Shown piece by piece: positions 25,703 to 35,367 of a stretch of DNA of 64,000 nucleotides (its first letter is position 1; every line of letters starts with the position of its first letter). A program made the translations under genes and the position numbers. The DNA comes from JBFGJY01 sp041576975 (GTDB lineage Bacteria; Pseudomonadota; Gammaproteobacteria; UBA4575). The stretch covers positions 1-64,000 of the forward strand of contig JBFGJY010000001.1 in NCBI GenBank assembly GCA_041576975.1, read 5' to 3'. The notes beneath the pieces are model-generated. The model saw only the letters and a program-made list of their open reading frames with translations. It was not told the DNA's origin and did not search any database.

Positions 25703-28700
25703 ACATTATTAAACTTGCGTTAGGCAACCCAGTTGCAACCTTAGTAGGTTGTCTGTTAGTAGCCCTTTTTGGAAGTGTGGCGCTGACTCATCTCCCCATT
25801 CAACTTACTCCCGAAGTTGAGCAACCTGAAATCGTGATCACGACAACTTGGCGCGCTGCAGCGCCTGAAGAGGTTGAATCAGAAATAATTGAGCCCCAAG
25901 AAAAACAATTACGCGGTCTACCGGGCATGAAAGAGTTACTTTCTGAAGCCAGCAGCGGCAATGGAAAAATTACCATTACTTTTGGAGTCGATTACGACTT
26001 AAACCGAGCCTTGATCGAAGTCATCAACCGTCTTAATCGTGTGCCGAGTTACCCTGAAGATGCAGATGAACCGGTATTAAGTACAGCCGGTGGTCGCGGG
26101 CGTCCAATTGCTTGGTTCATCATCAAACCCAATAAAGACAACCCACAAGACATTGAGACCTACCGTGATTTTGTAGAAGAGGTTGTACAAACCCGATTTG
26201 AACGTGTTGCCGGAGTGGCACTTTCCGAGGTACGCGGTGGCCATGAATACGAAGTACGCATTACTGTAGATCCATACAAGGCCGCTGGCCTGGGCATTGA
26301 TTTACCTAAGGCTGCAGTACTCGCCGGTGGCAATGACGATGTTTCGGGTGGCACAGCAGATGTTGGGAAACGTCGTTATACCTTACGTTACACCGGCGCC
26401 CTAAATCCAAAAGAACTGGGTGAACTAACTTTAGAGTGGCGTGAGGGTAAACCCATCGCACTTCGAGATATTGCCAAAGTAGAGGTTCGCACTGTAGACC
26501 GTAATAATTTTGTAATTACCAAAGGCGAACAATCCATCGCTGTAAATGCTTATCGTGAAACGGGTGTCAATGTACTTGAAACCATGAATGATTTACGCGC
26601 CGCGGTAAATGAATTGGAACAGGGGCCATTTAAGCGAGCCAATCTAAATATCGAACAGGTCTATGATGAAACCGTATACATCGACAGTGCCATCGAGTTA
26701 TTACGCAATAACTTGGCGCTAGGAATTTTACTGGCTGTTGGAATTCTGTGGTGGTTCTTGAGAAAATTTCGTGCAACATTCATTGTGACCTTAACCATTC
26801 CGTTATGTTTATTTGTAACCTTCATTGTGATGAACGCAACCGGCCGCACCATGAATGTGATTTCTCTAGCCGGTATGGCATTTGCAGTAGGTATGGTCAT
26901 GGATGCTGCAATTATTGTATTGGAAAATATTGTGCGCATGCGCGAGCAAGGGGCTTCTCCACAAGACGCAGCACTTGAAGGCACTAAGCAAGTCTGGCCT
27001 GCACTACTGGCATCTACGTTAACAACCATAGCAATTTTTCTGCCGATAATATTTTTAAAAGATCAAAGTGGACAGTTATTTTCAGATCTAGCCATTGCAA
27101 TTTCAGCTGCCATTGCAACTTCCCTTGTTGTAGCGAGCACTGTAATACCTACTGCGATGTTTAAGTTTACTTCCAATCTTGAATTAGAAGATAAACATGA
27201 TTTTTGGTGGGATGGTTTTACCTCATTCATCATGAAAGTAACAAGGACATCAGTACAACGCTGGTCATGGATCATTGGGTTGATAGCAATCTCTGTTGTA
27301 GTAACTTATTTAGCCTTTCCCAAAACTGATTACTTGCCGACAGGAAATCGTAATTTGGTGTTTGGTATTGTGATACCGCCACCGGGTGTTAATATCGATC
27401 ATATTGAAAAGGAAATGGGCAATGTCATCGCTGCGCGCATGCAGCCCTATATCGATGGCACAAAATCTCCGAAGATTAAACATTACTTTTTTGTTGCCAG
27501 CTCGGGCTCGATATTTTTAGGTGCACGCGCAGAAAACCCGAATAAACAGCAAGTTGATCAAGTATTAGAAGTCGTACGTAGTGCTGTAGACGGATTCCCA
27601 GATACGTTTGCCATCGTTCAAAAAGCTTCGTTGTTTAGTGGTGTAGGTGGACGCACCGAGATTGACATTAATATTCAAGGTAATGATATCGATAGTCTAT
27701 TACGTGCGGCCCAAATTGGTTTTTTTAAAATTCCATCCGTATTTAATGGAGCACGTGCACGACCACGCCCAGGATTACAACTAGCCGAACCTGAACTGCA
27801 AATGGCGCCTAAAGAAGATCGCTTAATTGAAGCTGGCTGGAACCGTGCCACCATGGCTAATGTAACCAGGCTATTAGGCCAAGGCTTATTTGTTGGTGAA
27901 TATTTTAATGGCGAGGAAAAACTCGACATCATTGCGCGCGTAGAACCTTGGGCCACACCCGAAGAGTTGGCCGCCATCCCTCTCTATACACCTAATGGCG
28001 GTACCTTGCCTGTCAGCGAGCTCGTCGACATCCAACGTACCGCAGGCCCTGATCTCATACGTCGTTTAGATCGCCGGCGTACGATCACTTTAGAATTGCG
28101 CCCCCCTCAAGGCATGCCATTAGAAGTCGCGATTGAAAAAATTAAACAGGAAATTGTGCCGCTAATGGAACAACAACTTCCTGAAGACGGTGAAATTCGA
28201 CTCAGTGGTTCTGCCGATAATTTAAAAACAGCCATAAAAAGTTTCACGAGCAGTTTTATACTTGCCGTAATTATTCTTTATCTTTTAATCAGTGCACTGT
28301 TCCGATCTTTTACTGATAGCATTTTAGTAGTATTAGCGTTACCGCTTGTGACCGTAGGTGGTGTGCTGATATTACGGCTACTAGACTTGCCTGCAGACTT
28401 ATTAACCATGCTTGGTTTTATAATATTACTAGGCCTAGTAGTTAACAATGCTATTTTGTTAGTGCATCAAGCCCGCACTGCGGAACGAAGTGGCAAAGCG
28501 CGTCGTGAAGCAGTGCGCGAATCAGTACGCATACGGCTGCGCCCAATATTGATGAGCACCTTAACCAGCATCTTCGGTATGTTGCCTTTGTTACTCATTT
28601 CTGGTGCAGGTACAGAACTCTATAAGGGACTTGCGGGAGTCATTGTAGGTGGTATGACAGTAAGCACCGCCTTTACCTTAATTTTATTACCTAGTCTTTT

Positions 28701-28764
28701 ACAACTTGGTAGTACAAATCAATTACAATCTAAAAACACTTCAGTCCAATCAACGATTAAATAA
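25699..28764 (+). CDS. RND efflux permease
   Basis: This 1021-residue protein has the RND layout: a first membrane helix, a large periplasmic domain, helices 2-6 including the GMAFAVGMVMDAAIIVLENI segment, a second periplasmic domain, and helices 8-12 with LGFIILLGLVVNNAILLV. The paired acidic residues in the helix 4 segment MVMDAAIIVLE fit proton-driven export. The family (HAE-1 like) covers drugs, lipids, hydrophobic compounds and others; the substrate is not readable. It is in one unit with the adaptor upstream and the AI-2E family permease three bases downstream. Confidence 0.92.
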   Translation: MNIIKLALGNPVATLVGCLLVALFGSVALTHLPIQLTPEVEQPEIVITTTWRAAAPEEVESEIIEPQEKQLRGLPGMKELLSEASSGNGKITITFGVDYDLNRALIEVINRLNRVPSYPEDADEPVLSTAGGRGRPIAWFIIKPNKDNPQDIETYRDFVEEVVQTRFERVAGVALSEVRGGHEYEVRITVDPYKAAGLGIDLPKAAVLAGGNDDVSGGTADVGKRRYTLRYTGALNPKELGELTLEWREGKPIALRDIAKVEVRTVDRNNFVITKGEQSIAVNAYRETGVNVLETMNDLRAAVNELEQGPFKRANLNIEQVYDETVYIDSAIELLRNNLALGILLAVGILWWFLRKFRATFIVTLTIPLCLFVTFIVMNATGRTMNVISLAGMAFAVGMVMDAAIIVLENIVRMREQGASPQDAALEGTKQVWPALLASTLTTIAIFLPIIFLKDQSGQLFSDLAIAISAAIATSLVVASTVIPTAMFKFTSNLELEDKHDFWWDGFTSFIMKVTRTSVQRWSWIIGLIAISVVVTYLAFPKTDYLPTGNRNLVFGIVIPPPGVNIDHIEKEMGNVIAARMQPYIDGTKSPKIKHYFFVASSGSIFLGARAENPNKQQVDQVLEVVRSAVDGFPDTFAIVQKASLFSGVGGRTEIDINIQGNDIDSLLRAAQIGFFKIPSVFNGARARPRPGLQLAEPELQMAPKEDRLIEAGWNRATMANVTRLLGQGLFVGEYFNGEEKLDIIARVEPWATPEELAAIPLYTPNGGTLPVSELVDIQRTAGPDLIRRLDRRRTITLELRPPQGMPLEVAIEKIKQEIVPLMEQQLPEDGEIRLSGSADNLKTAIKSFTSSFILAVIILYLLISALFRSFTDSILVVLALPLVTVGGVLILRLLDLPADLLTMLGFIILLGLVVNNAILLVHQARTAERSGKARREAVRESVRIRLRPILMSTLTSIFGMLPLLLISGAGTELYKGLAGVIVGGMTVSTAFTLILLPSLLQLGSTNQLQSKNTSVQSTIK

Positions 28765-28767
28765 ATT

Positions 28768-29811
28768 GTGACAAAACACATTTTCTTTTTTACTTTGCTG
28801 GTTACGGCGACATTGAGTTTTGTTTTTTTATTAAAGCCATTTTTTGAGCCAATTCTCTGGGCGATTACATTAGCAATATTATTCGCACCCGTTTACACAT
28901 TTATTTTAAAACTTTTCAAGGGCCGTAAATCATTAAGTTCATTTGTTACTTTGTTATTAATTCTTTTTACCGTAGTGGTACCCACCACTACGCTTTCAAT
29001 TTCTGTTATTAATGAAGGCGCACAAATATATAATAATATACGCGCTGGTGAATATGATTTCTCTAAACCCATAGCTTGGGTACAGCAAAGCCTACCAGTA
29101 TTGAGTGAATTGCTAGCAAAAGTAGGCATTGATTTTGAAAAACTAAAAGAAGGTTTTTCAGATACTGCATTAAATGCCAGTCAATGGATTGCCACAAACT
29201 TATTTAGTATTGGCCAAAACACGCTTACTTTTACAGCATTGTTTTTTTTAATGTTGTACATGCTGTTTTTTTTCTTAAGAGATGGTAATAAATTAATTGA
29301 GCTAGTCATTCGAGTATTGCCTATTGGAGATGCAGCAGAACGACATCTACTCTCAAAATTTGGTGAGGTCTCACGAGCAACGATCAAAGGCACGCTTGTG
29401 GTTGGCATTATTCAAGGCACCTTAGGCGGTATTATGTTTGCTCTATTAGGCATTGAGTCAGCTGTTTTTTGGGGCGTTGTAATGATTGGTCTATCAATAT
29501 TACCTGCGGTAGGTTCTGCTTTAGTATGGGGTCCTGCAGCAATAATTTTTCTAGCCAATGGCCACTGGATTAAAGCGATGATTTTGTTAATCGTCGGTGC
29601 TGCAATTATCGGGATGGTCGACAATGTATTACGGCCAATCTTAGTCGGTCGTGACACCAAGATGCCCGACTATTTAATTTTACTTAGCACCCTTGGAGGT
29701 TTAGGCATGTTTGGCCTATCAGGTTTTGTTATCGGACCTATAATTGCTGCTTTCTTTCTCGCGATTTGGACTATGTTTGAAGAGGAGTATCATCCTGACG
29801 CTATCAAATAA
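28768..29811 (+). CDS. AI-2E family transporter (UPF0118)
   Basis: The 347-residue protein has about eight hydrophobic segments with the family pattern: two N-terminal helices, a loop rich in amphipathic helices near residues 90-140, and conserved GxIQGTLGGIMFALLGI and GFVIGPIIAAFF stretches at the C-terminal end. Family members export small molecules or act as Na+/H+ antiporters; TqsA exports AI-2. It starts with a GTG three bases after the RND permease and is surely cotranscribed with it. The substrate is open. Confidence 0.85.
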   Translation: MTKHIFFFTLLVTATLSFVFLLKPFFEPILWAITLAILFAPVYTFILKLFKGRKSLSSFVTLLLILFTVVVPTTTLSISVINEGAQIYNNIRAGEYDFSKPIAWVQQSLPVLSELLAKVGIDFEKLKEGFSDTALNASQWIATNLFSIGQNTLTFTALFFLMLYMLFFFLRDGNKLIELVIRVLPIGDAAERHLLSKFGEVSRATIKGTLVVGIIQGTLGGIMFALLGIESAVFWGVVMIGLSILPAVGSALVWGPAAIIFLANGHWIKAMILLIVGAAIIGMVDNVLRPILVGRDTKMPDYLILLSTLGGLGMFGLSGFVIGPIIAAFFLAIWTMFEEEYHPDAIK

Positions 29812-29816
29812 TTAGA

Positions 29817-30641
29817 TTATGCCTTAATACTCTGGTTCTGATTTACACCCATATTGAATAAGGCCGAACCCGCTAAATTCATGCCGCCATCACAGACCAC
29901 TTGTGAGCCAGTCACATAAGACGCTAAAGGTGAAGATAAAAATACGGCTACTTGGCCCACATCTTCTGCAAGACCTAAACGTTTTAAAGGGATAGATTGC
30001 AATAACATTTGCCGCTGCTTTTCACCTATTAATCTTTTAACTCCCTCAGTACCCTCAATTGGACCTGGCACTACACTGTTTACACGTATCCCATATTGTC
30101 CCCATTCCAAAGCAAGATTTTTCATCAGGTTTTCTACACCGGCTTTAGCTGCACCTGCATGTACTTGATGTGTATACGGCATATAGGCCTGGCCAGCAGA
30201 AATCATTAAGATGGTGCCCTGTGTTTCTTTTAATTGTTCAAATGCAGCGCGCGCGGCATTGAACGAACCCATTAAATCGATATCCACCACGGTTCGAAAA
30301 GCATTGGCACTCATCTCATTAGCGGCACATAAAAAATTTCCTGCCGCACCACAAACAAGATCTGTTATTGGCCCCAATGTAACTTGAATTTCTTCACAGG
30401 CATCTTGCATAGCATCAAAATCTCTAACATCTGCCACCACGGCATGCGTCTTTGCACCCAGCTCTTCTAATTCGTTTTTTGCATGATCAAGTTTTTCTTC
30501 TGTTCGTCCACATATTGCTATGTTTGCGCCAACTGCTGCATAACTTTTCGCAATACCCAAATTTATGCCACTACCACCACCTGTAACAAATACTGAGCGG
30601 TCTGCAAATACATCACGTGGAAAATAATTAGAAATATTCAT
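29817..30641 (-). CDS. SDR family oxidoreductase, 2,4-dienoyl-CoA reductase-like
   Basis: This 274-residue Rossmann protein has the cofactor loop TGGGSGINLGIA, with Arg in ICGRTEE that favours NADPH. The segment QVHAGAAKAGVENL carries the catalytic Lys, but the usual SDR Tyr four residues before it is replaced by His. That pattern is typical of the DECR2 (peroxisomal 2,4-dienoyl-CoA reductase) subgroup, which uses a different proton donor. The likely job is auxiliary beta-oxidation of unsaturated fatty acids. It is convergent with the AI-2E gene five bases away. Confidence 0.8.
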   Translation of the reverse strand: MNISNYFPRDVFADRSVFVTGGGSGINLGIAKSYAAVGANIAICGRTEEKLDHAKNELEELGAKTHAVVADVRDFDAMQDACEEIQVTLGPITDLVCGAAGNFLCAANEMSANAFRTVVDIDLMGSFNAARAAFEQLKETQGTILMISAGQAYMPYTHQVHAGAAKAGVENLMKNLALEWGQYGIRVNSVVPGPIEGTEGVKRLIGEKQRQMLLQSIPLKRLGLAEDVGQVAVFLSSPLASYVTGSQVVCDGGMNLAGSALFNMGVNQNQSIKA

Positions 30642-30732
30642 ACAAGATTTCTCTATTATGGTTATATGCTATTTATATGATTATACATTTACGAGAAAAT
30701 AACTAAGCAATTATAGATTGCAACTTATAAAC

Positions 30733-31452
30733 ATGAATCAAGGGATACGTGTAGAAGAAAAAACATGGCTCGAAGTAGAAGCAGCATTAGCTAACAATGC
30801 TATCGCTATTCTGCCTATTGCTGCGGCCTGTAAAGAACATGGTAAACACTTACCGATGTCTACCGATTACATTCAAGCAGAATGGCTGATTTCTCAGCTC
30901 ATCACTCAGGTAAATGCCGTTATTTGGCCCACGTTAGGCTATGGTTATTATCCTGCTTTTGTCGATTATCCGGGAAGTTGCAGCATAAATGAGATCACTT
31001 TTGAAAAAGTGGTATTAGAAATCATTCAAGGCATTATTGCTAGCGGTGCTAAACATATATTTCTTCTTAACACTGGCATAAGCACGATCCAACCTCTCAA
31101 AAATACAGTTGAGTCATTTAATAATTCTGTAAGTATTCAGCTAGTGAATATTTACAGTGGTGAAAATTTTTGTGCAACTGAGAAGAAAATAAAACAGCAA
31201 ATTAGAGGCAGCCATGCAGATGAAATCGAAACTTCAATAATGCTTGCAATCGCTCCAGAAAAAGTAACCATGGCCCTTGCTGATACCTGTATCGAAGAAA
31301 AGCAGCCAGGTCCATTGAACCGTACGCGGCTAGATCAACCTAATTATTCACCTAGTGGCGTATATGGTGATGCACGCTTAGCTAGCGTAGAAAAAGGCGA
31401 AATGCTCCTTGCCGCAATGCTTAAAGATGTTTTACAAACTTTACACGATTAG
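30733..31452 (+). CDS. Creatininase family protein
   Basis: The 239-residue protein shows the creatininase metal-binding motif as KEHGKHLPMSTD near the N-terminus and GSHADEIETS near residue 155. Together these would hold two metal ions. The PGSCSINEITFEK loop matches family members as well. Known relatives are creatinine amidohydrolase and enzymes such as MftE and FapB-like hydrolases; the substrate here is unknown. The frame also opens at a TTG at 30718. I chose the ATG at 30733. It converges with the OmpA-type gene, 13 bases away. Confidence 0.8.
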   Translation: MNQGIRVEEKTWLEVEAALANNAIAILPIAAACKEHGKHLPMSTDYIQAEWLISQLITQVNAVIWPTLGYGYYPAFVDYPGSCSINEITFEKVVLEIIQGIIASGAKHIFLLNTGISTIQPLKNTVESFNNSVSIQLVNIYSGENFCATEKKIKQQIRGSHADEIETSIMLAIAPEKVTMALADTCIEEKQPGPLNRTRLDQPNYSPSGVYGDARLASVEKGEMLLAAMLKDVLQTLHD

Positions 31453-31465
31453 AGGCGCATAAAGA

Positions 31466-32596
31466 TCATCTTGCTGTTAACTTAATCTCTATTCTTCTAT
31501 TTTTTGCATAGGCCTCAGCAGTCTTTTGCGAAACTAAAGGATGAAATTCCCCAAATCCGGTTGCGGCAAGTCGCTTTGCTGGCACACCTTGCGCGATCAT
31601 ATATCTCACAATGGCCAATGCTCGCGCTGTCGATAATTCCCAGTTTGAAGGGTATTCTTGGGTGTTAATAGGTCTTCGGTCAGTATGTCCATCGATGCGT
31701 ACAATCCATTCAATATCACTAGGTATCTCAGCGGCAACAGAGTTAAGAGTTTGAGACAGTTTCGTTACTTGTTGTTTTCCGCGCTCGCCCAGTTCGGCAG
31801 AAGCACTATCAAACAGAAGCTCAGACTGTAGAACAAATCGATCACCAACTATTTGAATATCCGGGTTTTCTCCCAGCACCTCACGTAAACGACCAAAAAA
31901 GTCGGAGCGATAGCGTGCTAATTCTTGCGCCTTTTCAGCTAAGGCTATATTTAGACGTTCAGCTATTTTTTCTATACTTTCATTATCGGTGTCCAATTCA
32001 AGTCCCAGGGCCTTGGACACGGCGCCAAGTTGTTCTCGTAAGGCTTTAACTTGGCGGTTGAGTAATTCGATCTGTGCAAGTGATTTTGCAGAGATCTCTT
32101 TCTCTGCTCGCAAAGTTTCATCTCCTTCTTGAAGCTTAGCAGTGAGGTTCGCAACATCTTTTTCTAACAGTTCACGTAATTCAGTTAATAATTCTATATC
32201 TGTTTGTAATAACTCAAGGCTTCTACTTTTTGCAACTAGTTGTGCAGTCAACTCACTAACTTTCTGTTCGTGTAATTCAGTTAGTCGCTTTATATCTGTT
32301 TGTAATAAGTCAATGCTTTTGCTTTTTGCAGCTAGTTGTGCAGTCAATTCACCAATCTGTTCTTGCAAATTAGAGCTAGTAGTTTTCTCAAGCGCCAGTA
32401 AATTTGCAAGTTGAGCAATTTGTTTATCTAGTTTTACTAGCGTTTCTTCTTTTCCAGTTAAAGCATCAGTTAAATAAAACTGTCCAATGGTAAATATCAG
32501 TAACAAAAATATTATAACGATCAACAATGCAGCCAAGGCGTCTACAAAGCCTGGCCAAATATTTACACCACGTCGGGAAGAAAAAGCGTACTGCAT
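31466..32596 (-). CDS. OmpA-family peptidoglycan-binding protein with coiled coil (MotB-like)
   Basis: This 376-residue protein has one N-terminal membrane helix (residues 18-40) with the MotB/ExbD-like FVDALAALLIVIIF start and Asp19. A long coiled coil (about residues 50-230) follows, and then a C-terminal OmpA domain with the peptidoglycan-binding pattern RIDGHTDRRPI and NWELSTARALAIVRYM. It pairs with a MotA/TolQ/ExbB protein 52 bases upstream. The pair should form an inner membrane proton channel that drives movement or force on the wall. Flagellar genes are absent, and no Zorya genes accompany it. An internal 32-residue tandem duplication lies in the coiled coil. Confidence 0.85.
   Translation of the reverse strand: MQYAFSSRRGVNIWPGFVDALAALLIVIIFLLLIFTIGQFYLTDALTGKEETLVKLDKQIAQLANLLALEKTTSSNLQEQIGELTAQLAAKSKSIDLLQTDIKRLTELHEQKVSELTAQLVAKSRSLELLQTDIELLTELRELLEKDVANLTAKLQEGDETLRAEKEISAKSLAQIELLNRQVKALREQLGAVSKALGLELDTDNESIEKIAERLNIALAEKAQELARYRSDFFGRLREVLGENPDIQIVGDRFVLQSELLFDSASAELGERGKQQVTKLSQTLNSVAAEIPSDIEWIVRIDGHTDRRPINTQEYPSNWELSTARALAIVRYMIAQGVPAKRLAATGFGEFHPLVSQKTAEAYAKNRRIEIKLTAR
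32159..32350 (-). repeat. Tandem duplication inside the coiled coil of the OmpA-family gene
   Basis: Two 96-base units (32255-32350 and 32159-32254) encode near-identical 32-residue segments, both starting ELTAQL and containing LLQTDI and LTEL. The shared length of a multiple of seven is not present (32 = four heptads plus four), so the phase may shift across the join. Confidence 0.8.
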
Positions 32597-32648
32597 GATT
32601 ATCTAGATTGCTGTCGATCAGCTAGCGATGCACCAAACGTGTGCATTG

Positions 32649-33629
32649 TTATTTAGATCTCTGCCTGTCGGCTAATGATGCACCAATAGTACGTGTAAGA
32701 ATGCGTAGTTCTTTACGCAGTTCCTCTGAGAACGGGTGTTGATCACGCTTTAAATGCTCGCCAAGCTCGGCTATTTGATGGGTCAGGGTAAGAAGATTTG
32801 AATCAAGCCTTGAGCGCTCATGGACTTGAGTGCTTAATGCCCTTTGTAAGCTATCAATGCCATCTGCAGTTTGCTCTAGTAAGGCTTGAACATAGATTGG
32901 TACCGGTGCTTCACCATCTCCAGCTAAGGCGCCTGACGATAGATGCGTTACACCCGAAAGCCATTCTTCCAGCTCATTAAAAAATCTTCTTTGTGCGTGT
33001 CCGGCTTGCAGATCTAAAAACCCTAATATTAGTGAACCAGCCAAGCCAAACAATGAAGAACTAAAGGCGATACCCATCCCCGATAAAGGTTGTTGTAAAC
33101 CTAATTTTAGGTTTTCAAACAATAGCAGACTATCTCCACCTTCCCCGGACATTCCTTTTATGACATCGCCGACTGAACTTACTGTCGCTAACAATCCCCA
33201 AAAAGTACCAAGTAAACCCAAAAAGATCAGGAGTCCAATTAAATAGCGCGATATATCGCGCGATTCTTCTAATCGATTACTGATACTGTCTAAAAACGAT
33301 CGCATGGATGTAGTTGACAATGTTAGACGATCACTTTCTTTTTTTGACAACATGCGTGCCATCGGTGCAAGTAATGGCGTGATCCTTTCAGGCGTATTAG
33401 AACCTTTTGTATTACGAAATCTTTCTATCCAATCAATCTCTTTATATAGATTAACAACTTGTCGAAAGTTGAATGCAATACCAATAACCAACACCAGTAC
33501 GATTATGGCGTTAAACCATGGGTTTGTTTTAAATGCAAATATTACAGGATCATAGACAAATGTAATTGCGATCGCTGCTGCAAACACAAAAACCACCATC
33601 CACATTAAAATAATATAAGGTTTCGTCAT
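32649..33629 (-). CDS. MotA/TolQ/ExbB family proton channel protein
   Basis: The 326-residue protein has two N-terminal helices, a cytoplasmic region of about 60 residues, and the channel helices with GLLGTFWGLLATV and GMGIAFSSSLFGLAGSLILGF. It is followed by a helical tail of about 100 residues with the segment HERSRLDSNLLTLTHQI. The layout fits the inner membrane half of a MotA/ExbB-type channel. The OmpA-family gene 52 bases downstream is its expected partner. The globin, rhodanese and DjlA-like genes lie upstream on the same strand and may share the transcript. Confidence 0.85.
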   Translation of the reverse strand: MTKPYIILMWMVVFVFAAAIAITFVYDPVIFAFKTNPWFNAIIVLVLVIGIAFNFRQVVNLYKEIDWIERFRNTKGSNTPERITPLLAPMARMLSKKESDRLTLSTTSMRSFLDSISNRLEESRDISRYLIGLLIFLGLLGTFWGLLATVSSVGDVIKGMSGEGGDSLLLFENLKLGLQQPLSGMGIAFSSSLFGLAGSLILGFLDLQAGHAQRRFFNELEEWLSGVTHLSSGALAGDGEAPVPIYVQALLEQTADGIDSLQRALSTQVHERSRLDSNLLTLTHQIAELGEHLKRDQHPFSEELRKELRILTRTIGASLADRQRSK

Positions 33630-33681
33630 TAGAAATATTAAATGTTATAAGAGTGCACTATTCTATATTAATATTTATGCC

Positions 33682-34071
33682 TCAGTCTTCATTTTTTATA
33701 GCTTGCATAGCATCAATCATACTTTTGAATAATGTCATAATTTCATCTTTAAGTTCAGGCTTTAAGCTTAAATTGTTCATAGCCGTGTTCATACAATATA
33801 GCCATTGATTTTTTTCATTCTCATTAAAATTCAATCGTCTATATTTTAACTCCAACCATTCTGCATTTACATATTGTTTACCAAATAACTCTGGTCCACC
33901 AAACCACTGTGTAAGGAATTTATATAAACTAATTCGAGTCATGAACAATTTTTTTGGATGCATATCTAGTAATTTTCGGGCTTTTACATCCATCTGCATT
34001 ACATCATAGAATTCATTCGCAAGCGCATGAGTTGCAGACAAGCCACCTAGCCTTTCAAAAAGCGTACGCAT
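33682..34071 (-). CDS. Truncated haemoglobin group II-like, without the proximal His
   Basis: This 129-residue protein follows the trHbO (group II) pattern: an early LFERLGG, the AB-helix NEFYDVM region, LYKFLTQWFGGPELF and the NQWLYCMNTAM helix. In trHbO the heme iron is bound by the proximal His of the F-helix motif RHxPF. Here the matching segment reads YRRLNF, with Arg in the His position and no His within about 20 residues. The expected heme ligand is therefore missing. The protein may have lost heme or use another ligand. It follows the rhodanese gene by 21 bases. Confidence 0.8.
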   Translation of the reverse strand: MRTLFERLGGLSATHALANEFYDVMQMDVKARKLLDMHPKKLFMTRISLYKFLTQWFGGPELFGKQYVNAEWLELKYRRLNFNENEKNQWLYCMNTAMNNLSLKPELKDEIMTLFKSMIDAMQAIKNED

Positions 34072-34092
34072 ACATTTATATATGTGAACAAT

Positions 34093-34515
34093 CTAATATA
34101 GTGAACTATTTGGGGCTATTATCGGATTATCTTGTTTTATCCAATACGCAATGCCTCTCTTAACATTGTATACCTCAATATAGCCGAGGACTTTGTTTAA
34201 ATATCTTGCCAACTGATGGCTGCGACTTCCTGAAAGGCAAATTAATATGACGGGCTTATCTTTAGACGCAACTACAGAAAGTTGGCTTAACCATGCATCC
34301 AAATTATATTTACCTGTCTCATCATAAAACATCATCAGATAACTACCGTCAATTACTCCTGTTTCTTGCCATTCTGAAGTTGCACGCACATCAATGACTG
34401 GTACTCCTTGACCAATAAGCTCTTTAAGTTCGACATTATCAATTTGCTTAACTCCTGCCGCATATAATGAAAACGAAATTAAAAAGAATGTACATATAAA
34501 TAGTATATTTTTCAT
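34093..34515 (-). CDS. Periplasmic rhodanese-like protein
   Basis: The protein has a signal peptide (KNILFICTFFLISFSLYA) and a single rhodanese domain with DVRATSEW near the N-terminus and the active-site loop CLSGSRS, whose Cys can carry a persulfide. Single-domain periplasmic rhodaneses move sulfane sulfur or act on cyanide or selenium compounds. I chose the ATG at 34515. The frame also opens with a TTG at 34530 that overlaps the DjlA-like stop. It sits between djlA-like and the globin gene in one minus-strand run. Confidence 0.85.
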   Translation of the reverse strand: MKNILFICTFFLISFSLYAAGVKQIDNVELKELIGQGVPVIDVRATSEWQETGVIDGSYLMMFYDETGKYNLDAWLSQLSVVASKDKPVILICLSGSRSHQLARYLNKVLGYIEVYNVKRGIAYWIKQDNPIIAPNSSLY

Positions 34516-34526
34516 ATCCCATAGCC

Positions 34527-35336
34527 TCAATTGCGTTTGTTACGTTGATCTTTAATGAATTCGTAAGCTTTCTGTATTTCTTGTGTTTTATCTGTTGCAA
34601 TCTCAATCATCTCTTCGGGCAAGCCCTTGGAAATCAATTTATCAGGGTGGTGTTGACTCATTAATTTACGATATGCTTTTTTTACTTCAGCGTCTGTTGC
34701 TGTAGAGTTAACACCCAATATTTTATACGCATTTTTCAGTTCTGATTCAGGAGATGGTCGAGCGCCACCCGCACCTGAAAATTGATAACTGCGTTGCTGA
34801 GCAAATATCATAGACTCTAATCGTGAAAGTAATACATGAGGGAAACCCAACCTGCTGCATATATGTCTTAAAATTTGCTCTTCTGCAGGGTCCTTAGTTC
34901 CATCCGCATAGGCAGCTTGTATTTGAATTTCAATAAACATCTGAATGAGGGTAATTTTGCGGCGACACTCCTTGCGAAACTGCTCAAGCACTTCATCTAA
35001 TTCAAAATCATTTACTTTACCCTGATTAAATAATTCGATAGCAGCTTTTCGTTGTTCTTTTGTGAGGCGCATCTGCATCATCACGTGCTCAGCGAGCCGA
35101 ATCTCTTGAGGGGATACTTGTCCATCGGCCTTGGCGATATGACCCATAACAGAAAATGTCGCCGCAAAAAATGCTGCCTGGGTGCGTTCTTGCGAACCTA
35201 GGTCAAATTCAATTCTGCGATTTTGTGCGCTAGACTTATCTAACTGATGCCCCAAAATCGCACCAATCATGGCCCCAAGAGGTCCGCCTAGTGCAAAACC
35301 TAAACCTCCGCCTGCTAATTTTCCCCACCAACTCAT
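34527..35336 (-). CDS. djlA: DjlA-like co-chaperone (TerB and J domains)
   Basis: The 269-residue protein has a glycine-rich N-terminal membrane segment (GGGLGFALGGPLGAMIGAILG), a central TerB-like helical domain with the DGTKDPAEEQ loop, and a C-terminal J domain with the HPD motif in HHPDK. This is the DjlA architecture, a membrane-anchored DnaJ protein that stimulates DnaK. It starts 31 bases after the senA stop and ends directly before the rhodanese gene, so it may belong to the sen transcript on the minus strand. Confidence 0.88.
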   Translation of the reverse strand: MSWWGKLAGGGLGFALGGPLGAMIGAILGHQLDKSSAQNRRIEFDLGSQERTQAAFFAATFSVMGHIAKADGQVSPQEIRLAEHVMMQMRLTKEQRKAAIELFNQGKVNDFELDEVLEQFRKECRRKITLIQMFIEIQIQAAYADGTKDPAEEQILRHICSRLGFPHVLLSRLESMIFAQQRSYQFSGAGGARPSPESELKNAYKILGVNSTATDAEVKKAYRKLMSQHHPDKLISKGLPEEMIEIATDKTQEIQKAYEFIKDQRNKRN

Positions 35337-35367
35337 AGGAAGCCTCTGGTTCTTATTTAATTATTCT

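Noticed and set aside
31466..33629. Zorya anti-phage system (ZorA/ZorB)
   Set aside because: The MotA-like and OmpA-like genes resemble ZorAB in type, but no ZorC, ZorD or ZorE lies on either side; neighbours are a creatininase-family gene and a globin.
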